A DNA stretch of 34,283 bases, taken from positions 1 to 34,283 of the forward strand of contig JAFSKK010000032.1 in NCBI GenBank assembly GCA_017448965.1. Direction: 5' to 3'. The stretch is from Bacteroidaceae bacterium (GTDB lineage: Bacteria > Bacteroidota > Bacteroidia > Bacteroidales > Bacteroidaceae). Position numbers and translations under genes: made by a program. Of the stretch, positions 1 through 7,915 are shown piece by piece (within the stretch, counting starts at the first letter, position 1; every line of letters starts with the position of its first letter). The notes under the pieces are model-generated. The model ran no database searches and had not been told where the DNA came from. It saw nothing but the letters and a program-made list of their open reading frames with translations.

Positions 1-135
1 AAAGGAAGATAGCCGCATTTCAGCGGCGGAAGATAGAGGACGATACCTTGCCATTAGCATTACATTTGTCTTCTATCTCCTTCTATCTTCTTCTATCTCC
101 CTTTATCTACAAGGCATACAAAGCTTGCGAAACTT
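1..135 (+). repeat. Inverted-repeat element A with four 10-bp tandem units
   Basis: The right arm at 71-110 is four consecutive 10-bp units (TTCTATCTCC, TTCTATCTTC, TTCTATCTCC, CTTTATCTAC). The left side contains the complementary word GGAAGATAG twice (4-12 and 29-37), so the element can fold, although its left end may be cut by the window edge. AGCATTACATT (56-66) precedes the right arm and AGCTTGCGAAACTT (122-135) follows it; both words recur in the same order around the element at 27601-27732. No coding function is apparent. Confidence 0.6.
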
Positions 136-321
136 TAGTCTTTTATATCTTTGTAGTGAACATCGCCCTTTGTACAGATTGAACGAACGTTTAGCTTGAT
201 GTTTTTCAGATTTTTGTGTATTGGGGTTCAATTTGTGGTCTATACAAGAGTTTGTATGTTAAATAATCTTAAAAGAACACATTCTCGTACTCTTTCTCCT
301 TAATGTATTATAAATAATGTG

Positions 322-329
322 TACCTTTG
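322..329 (+). promoter_or_regulatory. Bacteroidetes -7 box (TACCTTTG)
   Basis: TACCTTTG matches the Bacteroidetes primary sigma factor -7 consensus TAnnTTTG. It lies 76 nt upstream of the ATG at 406, leaving a leader of about 70 nt that contains the hairpin at 344-365. I see no clear -33 TTTG at the usual spacing. Confidence 0.55.
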
Positions 330-343
330 TCCAAAAATCTATG

Positions 344-365
344 CTCTCCCATCATCATGGGAGAG
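344..365 (+). promoter_or_regulatory. 5' leader hairpin upstream of TA-like operon
   Basis: CTCTCCCAT and ATGGGAGAG form a perfect 9-bp stem with a CATC loop. It sits between the -7 box at 322 and the purine-rich ribosome-binding site (GAGAGGAGGAG, about 393-403). There is no U tract after it, so it is more likely a leader structure than a terminator. A regulatory role is inference. Confidence 0.4.
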
Positions 366-405
366 GAATTTACTAACAACTGACGATATAAAGAGAGGAG
401 GAGAT

Positions 406-567
406 ATGGCAACAGCAATAAGACCTATTCCGACGCTTCAAGGAATTGATGCGAGGAATTTTGAGATTGAAGCACAAAAAGTTGAGATGCATCCGGGCGC
501 ACTAAAAATGGGTTTGGAAGCCATTGGAGCGTACGATAAGATGTTGAAAGAAGCTGGATTGCGATGA
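406..567 (+). CDS. Small putative antitoxin, partner of a GNAT-type toxin
   Basis: A 53-residue acidic/basic protein. I chose the ATG at 406 because an unusually good Shine-Dalgarno-like run (GAGGAGGAG) ends a few bases before it; an in-frame start at 319 lies on top of the promoter. It begins MATAIRPIPTLQG, a start I associate with small Bacteroidetes proteins placed directly before GNAT-family acetyltransferase genes. Its stop overlaps the next start by 4 bp (ATGA), so translation is probably coupled. I infer an antitoxin or partner role from this arrangement; no DNA-binding motif can be recognised. The downstream partner is truncated, so the protein may now be an orphan. Confidence 0.5.
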   Translation: MATAIRPIPTLQGIDARNFEIEAQKVEMHPGALKMGLEAIGAYDKMLKEAGLR

Positions 568-782
568 CTGCGGAGGAATTTGAAAGATTGTGTTTCATAG
601 ACGAACTTGCTCCAAACAGCTTCACTGATTCGGAACCCTTCACTTGTGGGGTGGAAGATTTGGATGAGTTTTTCATGAAAGATTCCTTCCTGAACCAGAA
701 CAAACTCTTGGGTAAGACATGCGAAATACATGGAGATAGGAATGGGACGACTGCCACTTCATACACGATTGATGTACTTTGA
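564..782 (+). pseudogene. Truncated GNAT acetyltransferase (toxin-type) gene
   Basis: 72 residues remain. The segment with DSEPFTCGVEDLDEFF followed by NKLLGKT is the characteristic N-terminus of Bacteroidetes GNAT N-acetyltransferases of the type-II toxin kind (F-x-C-G...DLDxFF...LLGKT). Full-length members are roughly 160-180 residues, and the acetyl-CoA-binding loop and C-terminal half are missing here. After 'SYTIDVL' the frame stops at 780-782, and I find no continuation in the ~100 nt before the next gene, so this looks like a deletion rather than a single frameshift. The start overlaps the upstream small gene by 4 bp. A catalytically active product is unlikely. Confidence 0.65.
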
Positions 783-823
783 TCTGCTGAGTTTGTGACA
801 CGCTAATTAGCCCCTATTACTTC

Positions 824-840
824 TGACAAAAACTTTGTCA
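824..840. promoter_or_regulatory. Short perfect inverted repeat upstream of the 1109-aa protein gene
   Basis: TGACAAA and TTTGTCA are separated by AAC, forming a 7-bp perfect dyad 43 bp before the ATG at 884. It could be an operator or a small hairpin; nothing else supports either reading. Confidence 0.3.
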
Positions 841-883
841 CTAATTTTATAAACAACATATTATTAACTAAATTACTAACAAA

Positions 884-3800
884 ATGAAACGAAAACTACT
901 TTTAGCGATGCTATGCATCGTGGGTGCGCTAGGAATGAGGGCGCAATCGTGGATACCGAGTGAGGTAGGGGAAGGAGGATATGCCCTTCTTTACAACGTT
1001 GGTACAGAGCAATACCTCACAAGAGGTAATGGATGGGGCACTCAAGCCAGTATCGGCGGTGAGGGTTCTGCTATGACTGTTGCCTTAGAAAAGGTTGGCG
1101 ATAAGTATAAAATCCGCACAACAAGTTCTTATGGCCTAGAATGTCTTAGTGGTCGTGTTGTGTATACAGACCAGTCGCGTAATAAGACTTCTACATGGAC
1201 ATTCACTGAGGTTGACGCAACAAACCACATTTACAACATTATCTCAGCCGACAATCATGGCGATGGTTCTGGCAATTATCTCACAGCAGAAGGTGGTAGC
1301 AGTACAGTTGTCGGGCCAGGAAGTGACGGTACTTCTGCCAATGCCAAATGGAAGGTTCTCCTCCATGCAGACCGACCAGCTGCTTTGTTAGAAGCAATGC
1401 AAAATGCTACGACAGAAGCACCTGTGGATGTTACACGATTTATCAAAGATGCGAACTTTGGTGCGTTTTCCGACATTGCTCTTCAATGCTGGTCAGTGAC
1501 TGCAAGCAACAAAAACCTCAATGGAGGTAGATTGACTAACCCATGTGGCGAGACATTTCAGAATAATGGCGGTAAGATATACCAAGAGATTCATGATGTG
1601 CCCAACGGAACTTACTTGGTCAAGTGCCAAGGCTTTGGGGATATACGTAGTGGATCTACTCCTTCCTATCTCTATGCCAACGATGAGGCACCAGTGGTAT
1701 TAAAAGCCTTTAATGCCAACGGTGAGGGACACACAGCATCCATGGATGGTGCTTCTGATGCATTCACTGGAGGCTATTATGAAAATGAAATACAAGTAAC
1801 TGTTACTGGCAAATCTTTGACTATCGGTGTTGAAGGCCAGGCTGGTAACTGGACCTGCTTCGACAACTTCAGACTTTTTTATCTTGGTCCTCTTGATTTG
1901 TCAGAGTATATAGCCGCATATGAAACAGCGCTTACAAATGCCAATACAGCTGCAGCTAAGACGGATCCATGCCAAACATCTCTAAAGACACCACTCACTG
2001 ATGCCATATCTACATACAGTGATGTAGATGAGACAGATCAGGAGGCTCTTGCACAGGCAACTTCGGTTCTTGTTGGTGCTACAAATGCTGTTAACAACAG
2101 TATCACCGCTTATGCCAATGCTAAGGCATACTTAGATGAGGCAGAAACGATTCTTGCAGGTACCAATGTCTACACAGCTGCTGCCTATGCCACTTACTAT
2201 ACGGAGCCAAAAGCAAAGTATGAGGAAGGAACTCTGACTACAGATGAGGCAAAAGCTTTAGTGAAGACTTCTACTGGTTGGCACTCAGCCAACACCATTG
2301 ACGATATCCTTCTCTCAGCTTGGACTTTTGGCGGCGAACTGTGTAGGGATTATGAGAAGTCTCTCTACATTAATACATGGTCTGTAGAAGGTAATTCTGA
2401 CGGCTCTGAGTTCTTGACTCCATTCTTTGAGTATTGGACAGGTGATGGTAATAGCCTTGATGCAAAAAACCTTGTGGCAACGATGACAGGACTTAAAGCC
2501 AGCACCACCTATTCATTTACCATTCGTGCTCGTGTGCGCCAGACGGACAATCAGACAAAGATTGCCAATGGCATTACTATGAAGGTTGGCGATGGTGAAG
2601 CTGTCGACATTTCATCTGGAAATATCTTCAAGACAGGTCCATTCTACATTGGTAACTTCTCTGCTGTGGGCGAGACAGATGCTGATGGTAAGTTGACTTG
2701 TACAATTACAGTTGCCGAGAACTCTAACATCTCATGGCTGTCGTTCTACAACTGTAAGGTGACAGAGGGCGAGGATCTTTCTGCTTACATCGCAGACTAT
2801 GAATTTGCTTTGAACACTGCCACAGACTGTAAGAATAGCACTACCTATGCAGTTATCACTGGTAAGGAAAGAACAGATCTTGAGGATGACATCACAACTT
2901 ATGCTACTGTAGATGAAACAGACAAGGCTGCTCTCATTGCTGCAAAGAATGCATTGGAAGGCGCTACTGCCGCATTCACTGGTGCTGCTGCCACCTATAC
3001 TGCTTTTGCGGAATTGAACAAGAATGTAGCATCTACATTAGGTGTTAACTTGCCAACAATTACTGCTACTACTACAGCTGCAGATTTGGATATTGAATCA
3101 TATATTGTTGACGAATATAAGGCTGCACAATCCAACTATGGTCAGGACTTCACAGACAAACTTGGTGGCTGGACAAATGCTCCTGGAACAAATAAAGGCG
3201 AGAGTTGGAACGGTACTACTGGTGATGGCGCTGATACCTATTATGATGAGTACAATAAAGAAGACCGCGCCATGACGCAGACAATCACGTTGCCAGCGGG
3301 TGAATATGCACTGATTGCCAAGGGTCGTGCTTCTGCCTATGCTAGTCTGACCTTGACTGATGGCACAGAGACCGTCAAGTTTGCGCACAAGAGTTCTACT
3401 GGCCGTGGTATCGCTACTGATGGTACTGCAACTTTTGCTGATGATGCCACTTATGCCAACAACGGCAATGGTCGTGGTTGGGAGTATCGAGTGCTGACTT
3501 TCAGTTCTGATGGCGAAACTCCAATCACACTGACTTTCGATTGGAAGACTTCTGGCAGCCAGTGGGCTGGTCTTGATGACATAGAGTTGCGTGCAAATCC
3601 TGCTGCCAAGATGATCGTGAAGGCAAACAAGTGGGGTACCTTCATTGCTCCATTCGATGTAGAAATTCCTGCAGGCATCAATGCCTACAAAGTAACTGGC
3701 GTTGATGACAACGGTTATATGGTGAAGACTGCTGTTGAGACCACTATTCCAGCCAACACTCCTGTTGTATTGGAGAACACTACCAGTACAGATTTTAATG

Positions 3801-4213
3801 AAACCTTCAACGGCAAGAGCACTGCCACAGCAGACAGCTACACCGTGGGTGCCCTCACAGGTGTTTACACAGCATCAGAAATTCCAGTTTCTATTGAAGC
3901 TGTGAAGACTTACGTGCTGCAGACTCAGAATGATGTACAGGCATTCTACATCGTGAATGATCCTACAGCTGCCTTTACGGCTACACCAAATCGCTGCTAC
4001 CTCACAGTGAAAGCTTCTACAGAAGCTGCACCACGTGCCATCTTCATCGAGGACGGCGACGCCACTGGTATCAAGGGTGTTGATGGTCAGATTGCTAAGG
4101 GCAAGGTGAAGGGTATCTACAGCGCCAACGGCACTGAACTGAACCAGCTGCAGAAGGGTCTGAACATCGTGAAGATGGCTGACGGCAAGGTGCAGAAGGT
4201 GTATGTAAAGTAA
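884..4213 (+). CDS. Large secreted multidomain surface protein
   Basis: 1109 residues. The N-terminus (MKRKLLLAMLCIVGALGMRA-QS) is a type I signal peptide. Residues about 30-165 look like a beta-rich, lectin-like region (LYNVGTEQYL...). Residues about 190-330 resemble a jelly-roll/carbohydrate-binding domain. Two FIVAR-like helical repeats follow at about 337-425 and 634-715, both centred on a 'Y-x-D/T-V-D-E-T-D-x-x-A/E-L' motif. A second CBM6-like beta domain ends in WAGLDDIELR (about 750-904). The last ~200 residues form a beta module starting KANKWGTFIAPF and ending in a short tail with GIYSANG...GLNIVK, which recurs in the protein at 10041-11645. No catalytic motif is visible. I infer cell-surface adhesion or glycan binding. 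It is probably co-transcribed with the small gene 30 bp downstream. Confidence 0.65.
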   Translation: MKRKLLLAMLCIVGALGMRAQSWIPSEVGEGGYALLYNVGTEQYLTRGNGWGTQASIGGEGSAMTVALEKVGDKYKIRTTSSYGLECLSGRVVYTDQSRNKTSTWTFTEVDATNHIYNIISADNHGDGSGNYLTAEGGSSTVVGPGSDGTSANAKWKVLLHADRPAALLEAMQNATTEAPVDVTRFIKDANFGAFSDIALQCWSVTASNKNLNGGRLTNPCGETFQNNGGKIYQEIHDVPNGTYLVKCQGFGDIRSGSTPSYLYANDEAPVVLKAFNANGEGHTASMDGASDAFTGGYYENEIQVTVTGKSLTIGVEGQAGNWTCFDNFRLFYLGPLDLSEYIAAYETALTNANTAAAKTDPCQTSLKTPLTDAISTYSDVDETDQEALAQATSVLVGATNAVNNSITAYANAKAYLDEAETILAGTNVYTAAAYATYYTEPKAKYEEGTLTTDEAKALVKTSTGWHSANTIDDILLSAWTFGGELCRDYEKSLYINTWSVEGNSDGSEFLTPFFEYWTGDGNSLDAKNLVATMTGLKASTTYSFTIRARVRQTDNQTKIANGITMKVGDGEAVDISSGNIFKTGPFYIGNFSAVGETDADGKLTCTITVAENSNISWLSFYNCKVTEGEDLSAYIADYEFALNTATDCKNSTTYAVITGKERTDLEDDITTYATVDETDKAALIAAKNALEGATAAFTGAAATYTAFAELNKNVASTLGVNLPTITATTTAADLDIESYIVDEYKAAQSNYGQDFTDKLGGWTNAPGTNKGESWNGTTGDGADTYYDEYNKEDRAMTQTITLPAGEYALIAKGRASAYASLTLTDGTETVKFAHKSSTGRGIATDGTATFADDATYANNGNGRGWEYRVLTFSSDGETPITLTFDWKTSGSQWAGLDDIELRANPAAKMIVKANKWGTFIAPFDVEIPAGINAYKVTGVDDNGYMVKTAVETTIPANTPVVLENTTSTDFNETFNGKSTATADSYTVGALTGVYTASEIPVSIEAVKTYVLQTQNDVQAFYIVNDPTAAFTATPNRCYLTVKASTEAAPRAIFIEDGDATGIKGVDGQIAKGKVKGIYSANGTELNQLQKGLNIVKMADGKVQKVYVK

Positions 4214-4243
4214 TGTTTCACTCTTTAAAATGACAATAGAACA

Positions 4244-4429
4244 ATGAAAAAGACATATTTAACACCTGAAATGCTCATCTGCAAAGTTCAGATCGAGGCT
4301 CTGCCCATCTGCGTGTCACCACAAACCACGAACACTTCTGCTCAGCAGAGTTTAGGCATGGATGCCAAAGTGCGCTTCATCGAAGAAATCGAAGGCGAAG
4401 GTGGCGATGCAGACGAAGACCTCTGGTAA
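4244..4429 (+). CDS. 61-aa hypothetical peptide
   Basis: Starts MKKTYLTPEMLICKVQ and ends in a strongly acidic tail, EGEGGDADEDLW. Short Prevotella/Bacteroides proteins beginning MKKTY.xPE and ending in acidic residues plus an aromatic are common and uncharacterised. It has no signal peptide or membrane segment. It lies 30 bp behind the large surface-protein gene, which suggests co-transcription. Its last ~13 codons and following terminator are duplicated at 6031-6150, where only the tail of a similar gene survives. Function unknown. Confidence 0.5.
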   Translation: MKKTYLTPEMLICKVQIEALPICVSPQTTNTSAQQSLGMDAKVRFIEEIEGEGGDADEDLW

Positions 4430-4504
4430 GCAAAGACACTGACAACATAAAGAAAGGGCACCGAGTCATCATGGCTCGGTGCCCTTGTGTAGTAGAGAAC
4501 ATCG
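4391..4504 (+). repeat. Direct repeat copy 1 (gene tail plus terminator)
   Basis: From GAAGGCGAAGGTG through the GGGCACCGAG hairpin to AACATCG, this stretch aligns nearly end to end with 6031-6150, including the stop codon context GGTAAGCAAAGACACTGACA. The two copies are in the same orientation and flank the ATPase gene at 4559-5872. The similarity covers both the C-terminal codons of the small gene and the non-coding terminator. Confidence 0.8.
4454..4486 (-). terminator. Rho-independent terminator (ATPase gene; possibly bidirectional)
   Basis: AAGGGCACCGAG pairs perfectly with CTCGGTGCCCTT. On the minus strand the stem is followed by a pyrimidine-rich CTTTCTTTATG tail, so it suits termination of the ATPase gene ending at 4559. 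On the plus strand the stem closes in CCCTTG with no U run, making it a weaker terminator for the small gene ending at 4429. Confidence 0.7.
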
Positions 4505-4558
4505 TTGTACTTCCATTTTTTAGGCTGAAAGCCGATGTTGTTGCCTGCCAAAGAGACT

Positions 4559-5872
4559 TCACAAAGTGTTGTCTAACTCGTCAATGTGGTTCAGACAGAA
4601 ATCTTCCAGCCCGATGTAATATATACCGTTTTCGTCGTACCACGGAACAATGTGATGGCGCACGACAACTATCTTGCGATAGGAGTCGTTGATGCGCCGC
4701 AAGGAATTGGTTTCCTGCAACCTCTTCACTTCGTCAGGGATGGCAAAAGTCGACTGAATGTAGCAGCGACGGTTACCGCGATTTACCACGAAGTCAACCT
4801 CCAACTTGGTGCGTTTGCTCTTGCCCTGCTCGTCCTTGTAGTTATATTCCACCACACCAACATCCACATTAAATCCACGGATACACAACTCGTTGTAGAT
4901 AACGTTCTCCATCAGGTGTGTTTCCTCCTGTTGACGGAAGTTGAGTTGAGCATTTCGCAGCCCCACATCGGTCAGGAAATACTTTTGAGGGGTATTGATA
5001 TACTTTCTGCCTTTGATGTCATATTGTCTGGCTTGTCGCAGCAGATAAGCCTCAGCGAAATACCCCAGATAGATACTGATGGTGGCATCGTCTATCTTCG
5101 TTTGTTTGACAGTGGCAAAGGTGTTCTCGAGCTTCTTCGGGTTGGTCAGCGAACCGATGCTGCTCGCCACGATGTTCAGCAGGTCATCCAGCACAGAGAT
5201 GTCTTTCTGGATATGATTGCGCTCAATCACGTCGGTCAGGTAGGTTTTCTGAATCAGGTCTTGCAGATATTGGCTTTTCTCTCGGTCTGATTTAAGAGCC
5301 ATCACTCTTGGCAATCCTCCGTATGTGACAAACTCCGCCCATGCATGACTCTTTTCACCTTGATAAGCCGAATAGAATTCCTTGTACATCAGTGGGTTCA
5401 CATGTATCTCGTCGCCCCTGTCCTTGAATTCTGTCATCACATCTGTCGAGAGCATTTTCGAGTTGCTGCCAGTTACATAGACATCTACATTCTTGATATC
5501 CAGCAGACCCAACAAAATATCTGCAAAACCAATGGTAGCGTTCTCGTTATCAAGCCAAGGATTAGGTATAGGTTCCACTTCCTGAATCTCGTCTAGCATG
5601 ATGTAGTATTGCTTTTGGGAATCCTGTATCTGGTCGCGCAGGTACTTGTCCAACTCCAAAGGATTGCGGTATCGTGCATTTCTCGCCACATCGAGTTTGA
5701 GCATCACCATCTGATCGTTTGTCACGCCCTCTGCTCTCAGGTGGTCCCCATATATGTCAAAGAGCAGTACCGACTTGCCGCACCTGCGGATGCCGGTAAT
5801 CACCTTTACACGCCCATTATCGCGCTTCTCAATGAGCTGGGTGAGATAATAATTCCTTTCAATCCTATTCAT
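4559..5872 (-). CDS. AAA ATPase with DUF4143 C-terminus
   Basis: 437 residues. Residues 27-34 are a Walker A (GIRRCGKS), and D94-E95 in YYIMLDEIQE is the Walker B. A sensor-like VTGSNSKM follows near residue 135. The C-terminal half (from about 200) has the DUF4143 pattern, ending with a nuclease-fold-like 'EVDFVV...RCYIQS' strand. The family is abundant in Bacteroidetes, often in many copies per genome, and its role is unknown; mobile-element and defence contexts have been noted. The gene stands alone, has its own -7 box (5914-5921), and is flanked by direct repeats of a terminator segment, which suggests insertion into, or duplication around, an older small gene. The ATG at 5872 begins MNRIERNYYL, the usual start for this family. 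Confidence 0.85.
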   Translation of the reverse strand: MNRIERNYYLTQLIEKRDNGRVKVITGIRRCGKSVLLFDIYGDHLRAEGVTNDQMVMLKLDVARNARYRNPLELDKYLRDQIQDSQKQYYIMLDEIQEVEPIPNPWLDNENATIGFADILLGLLDIKNVDVYVTGSNSKMLSTDVMTEFKDRGDEIHVNPLMYKEFYSAYQGEKSHAWAEFVTYGGLPRVMALKSDREKSQYLQDLIQKTYLTDVIERNHIQKDISVLDDLLNIVASSIGSLTNPKKLENTFATVKQTKIDDATISIYLGYFAEAYLLRQARQYDIKGRKYINTPQKYFLTDVGLRNAQLNFRQQEETHLMENVIYNELCIRGFNVDVGVVEYNYKDEQGKSKRTKLEVDFVVNRGNRRCYIQSTFAIPDEVKRLQETNSLRRINDSYRKIVVVRHHIVPWYDENGIYYIGLEDFCLNHIDELDNTL

Positions 5873-5913
5873 GCTTCCGAATAATTTGCGTAAATACGCG
5901 TTTTTTTCAGTTG

Positions 5914-5921
5914 CAAAGGTA
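5914..5921 (-). promoter_or_regulatory. -7 box of the ATPase gene
   Basis: The minus strand reads TACCTTTG, about 41 nt upstream of the ATG at 5872. The -33 position has no convincing TTTG. Confidence 0.5.
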
Positions 5922-6000
5922 GCGCAAATTTTCGATTAAGCGAAGAGAATGCAAATAATTTGTGTTCTTGAACGTGAGAAATATATCCGAATTGAAAGAA

Positions 6001-6072
6001 ATGCCCAAGAAATCTTTCTTTTCTTCTCCTGAAGGCGGAGGTGAAGAATATGCAACCGAAGACCTCCGGTAA
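6001..6072 (+). pseudogene. Remnant tail of a small acidic-peptide gene
   Basis: The plus strand reads MPKKSFFSSPEGGGEEYATEDLR then TAA, if broken at residue 20: MPKKSFFSSPEGGGEEYATE then DLR. The end (EGGGEE...EDLR) matches the acidic tail of the peptide gene at 4244-4429 (EGEGGDADEDLW) at DNA level as well. The N-terminal two thirds are absent, so this is most likely a decayed paralogue, although a 23-aa peptide cannot be excluded. Confidence 0.45.
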
Positions 6073-6150
6073 GCAAAGACACTGACAACATAGAAAAGGG
6101 CACCGAGTCATGACTGGCTCGGTGCCCTTGTGAATAGCGGAGAAACATCG
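6031..6150 (+). repeat. Direct repeat copy 2 (gene tail plus terminator)
   Basis: Second copy of the segment at 4391-4504, with a few substitutions and a small insertion near the coding tail. It lies between the start of the ATPase gene and the end of gldH. Confidence 0.8.
6096..6129 (-). terminator. Rho-independent terminator for the gldH operon
   Basis: AAGGGCACCGAG and CTCGGTGCCCTT form a perfect stem. Read on the minus strand it is followed by TTTTCTATG, so transcripts running out of gldH (stop at 6314) would end here. It is the sister copy of the hairpin at 4454-4486. Confidence 0.7.
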
Positions 6151-6313
6151 CCGCAAGCGGCAGGTTAAACGAACACGAATCGCACAAATTTCACGGATTT
6201 CTTTTATATCTTTGTTGAGAAAAACCACAGCAAGTCGGTAGATTGGATGGTGAAGATTATCTCTAACTGAATCTGCTAAATCCGTTTAATCATCCCGCAG
6301 GGATATGTTTTTC
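6130..6313. other. Intergenic stretch between terminator and gldH
   Basis: No gene is supported. It contains a promoter-like TATCTTTG at 6207-6214 (plus strand), in the same local word (CTTTTATATCTTTGT) as at about 140-154, again with no gene following. Together with 5873-6095 this makes a 440-nt span holding only the ATPase promoter, the small-gene remnant and the second terminator. Confidence 0.4.
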
Positions 6314-6763
6314 TTATTCCACGATAATCCCCACTGTGGGGATGTGGTCGAGTGGATTGAGTCGCATGCGGTGGGTGACGCGGATGCTGTATTGATGGTT
6401 AGCCTCCATGTGGAGCGCGTAGGGTGTTGAGTGCCTCTCGCGTGTGAGGAACCCTGTCAGTTCGGGTTCTGGGTAGTCGTTGATGGTGATGGTGATGGGG
6501 GTGGAGGAGAGAGTGCGCCCATCTCGGATGAGGTCGAGTTGTGTGACGATGTCGCGATAGGCGAAGGGTTTGGTGGTGCGGACAGCGAGGGTGATCGCGA
6601 GGTCGATGTCGTGGTCGGATGGGGGCAGGTCGAAGAGGAGCGTATCACGGTTGTCCCACTGGCTGTGGGACAAGTTTTGATACGCTGTATGGTAGAGCCG
6701 CTCCCCACACGAGGTGAGGATGAGTGCGGCCACGATGAGCAGGATGAAGGTGTGTCGGGTCAT
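6314..6763 (-). CDS. gldH: GldH-like lipoprotein
   Basis: 149 residues with a lipoprotein signal whose lipobox is LTSC (Cys19). The following LYHTAYQNLSHSQWDNRDTL and the ITINDYPEPELTGFL-type central region fit the GldH family. GldH was defined as a gliding-motility/type IX secretion-associated lipoprotein in Flavobacterium, but it is also kept in non-gliding Bacteroidetes, where its role is unclear. The start overlaps the stop of the PSP1-domain gene by 4 bp, so translation is coupled. The order holB-ricT-gldH is one I know to be conserved in this phylum, which supports the call. It is the last gene of the minus-strand run. Confidence 0.8.
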   Translation of the reverse strand: MTRHTFILLIVAALILTSCGERLYHTAYQNLSHSQWDNRDTLLFDLPPSDHDIDLAITLAVRTTKPFAYRDIVTQLDLIRDGRTLSSTPITITINDYPEPELTGFLTRERHSTPYALHMEANHQYSIRVTHRMRLNPLDHIPTVGIIVE

Positions 6764-7863
6764 TTCTGCGGGTTGGCTTTCTTCTTCTTTTTCTTACGCT
6801 TCTTGTTTTGGTTGTCGAAGCGTGTGATGTCTTGGTCGAGCAGATCGGATGTGGTGGGTGCCACGGGTTCGCGATCCTCGTCGAGCAGGGACTCGGGTTT
6901 CTGTCCGTTACGGTTCATCTGCATCACCTCGAAGGCGCGCCGTGCAGAGATGGTGGTCTCGTTGACGAGTGCTTTCTTGTCGGTGGAGTAGGTGATCTTC
7001 TTGGCGAGGATGTCGGCCTTGAAGAAGAAGAACTCAGCGTCCTGCGTGTGGAGCGTAATCTCGCGCGAGGGGAGTTTCTTGAGCGATTCCATGTATTGGT
7101 CCACTTCGTAGTTCATGCAGCACTTGAGTTTTGCGCATTGCCCAGCCAGTTTCTGAGGGTTGAGCGAGATGTCCTGGAAACGTGCGGCGGCAGTGCTGAC
7201 GCTGATGAAGTTGGTCATCCAGGTGGCGCAGCAGAGTTCGCGTCCGCAGGGACCGATGCCACCGATGCGGCCAGCTTCTTGACGGGCACCAATCTGCTTC
7301 ATCTCGATGCGGACGTGGAAGCGGTCGGCAAGTACCTTGATGAGTTCGCGAAAATCGACGCGTTGGTCAGCGATGTAGTAGAAGATGGCTTTGTTTCCGT
7401 CACCTTGGTACTCCACATCGCCTATCTTCATCTTGAGACCGAGATGGAGGGCGATCTGGCGGCTCTCAATCATGGTCTCATGTTCACGTTTCTTGGCTTC
7501 GTTGAACTTGTCGATGTCGCTCTGGCGTGCCTTGCGGTAGATCTTCTTCAGTTCTGTGCCAGGCTTGAGGTTGGCTTTCTTGACTTGCAGGGGCACAAGG
7601 CGTCCTGTCATGGTCACAGTGCCGATGTCGTGGCCAGGGCTGGCTTCTACGGCCACCACGTCACCCTTTTCGAGGGGAAGGTGGTTGGCATTGATGAAGT
7701 ATCCCTTACGGGGTGGTTTGAACTGCACCTCCACAATGTCGCACGCTGCGGTGTTGTCGGGCAGGTCGGCAAGCCAGTCATAGGTATTGAGTTTGTCTGC
7801 ATGGCGGCTGCACCCTTGGGCACAGATTTCGCCGTGACAGTTTCCACATTTGAATTCACTCAT
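6760..7863 (-). CDS. ricT: PSP1-domain protein, RicT/YaaT family
   Basis: 367 residues. There is an N-terminal cysteine cluster (C6, C9, C14, C18) and a PSP1 domain over roughly residues 100-200. Two strongly conserved Cys motifs follow: GPCGRELCCATW and GQCAKLKCCMNYE. In Bacillus, RicT (YaaT) joins RicA and RicF in an iron-sulfur complex that affects RNA maturation by RNase Y. The cysteines here fit Fe-S binding, but the Bacteroidetes role is inferred. The C-terminus is a basic tail (KKRKKKKKKANPQK). It lies between holB (52-bp gap) and gldH (4-bp overlap). Confidence 0.85.
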   Translation of the reverse strand: MSEFKCGNCHGEICAQGCSRHADKLNTYDWLADLPDNTAACDIVEVQFKPPRKGYFINANHLPLEKGDVVAVEASPGHDIGTVTMTGRLVPLQVKKANLKPGTELKKIYRKARQSDIDKFNEAKKREHETMIESRQIALHLGLKMKIGDVEYQGDGNKAIFYYIADQRVDFRELIKVLADRFHVRIEMKQIGARQEAGRIGGIGPCGRELCCATWMTNFISVSTAAARFQDISLNPQKLAGQCAKLKCCMNYEVDQYMESLKKLPSREITLHTQDAEFFFFKADILAKKITYSTDKKALVNETTISARRAFEVMQMNRNGQKPESLLDEDREPVAPTTSDLLDQDITRFDNQNKKRKKKKKKANPQK

Positions 7864-7915
7864 ATTTGGAACATTATAATTTTATACATTAATATATATG
7901 TTTCTTCTCCCTGTT

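Larger units (their letters stand above)
136..405. other. Intergenic leader region before the small TA-like operon
   Basis: No supported gene lies here. The stretch holds a promoter-like TATCTTTG at 146-153 with no obvious gene behind it, the stronger TACCTTTG box at 322-329, and a perfect 9-bp hairpin (CTCTCCCAT / ATGGGAGAG, 344-365) in what would be the 5' untranslated leader of the gene at 406. The sequence is AT-rich apart from that hairpin. Confidence 0.5.

Noticed and set aside
71-110. Simple microsatellite slippage as the full explanation of the tandem arms
   Set aside because: Slippage can extend one arm but does not explain matched complementary arms with different units at several loci; kept as a partial explanation only.
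4586-5290. Long open frame on the plus strand opposite the ATPase gene
   Set aside because: It is the antisense of the DUF4143 ATPase, which has clear Walker motifs; the opposite frame has no recognisable domain.
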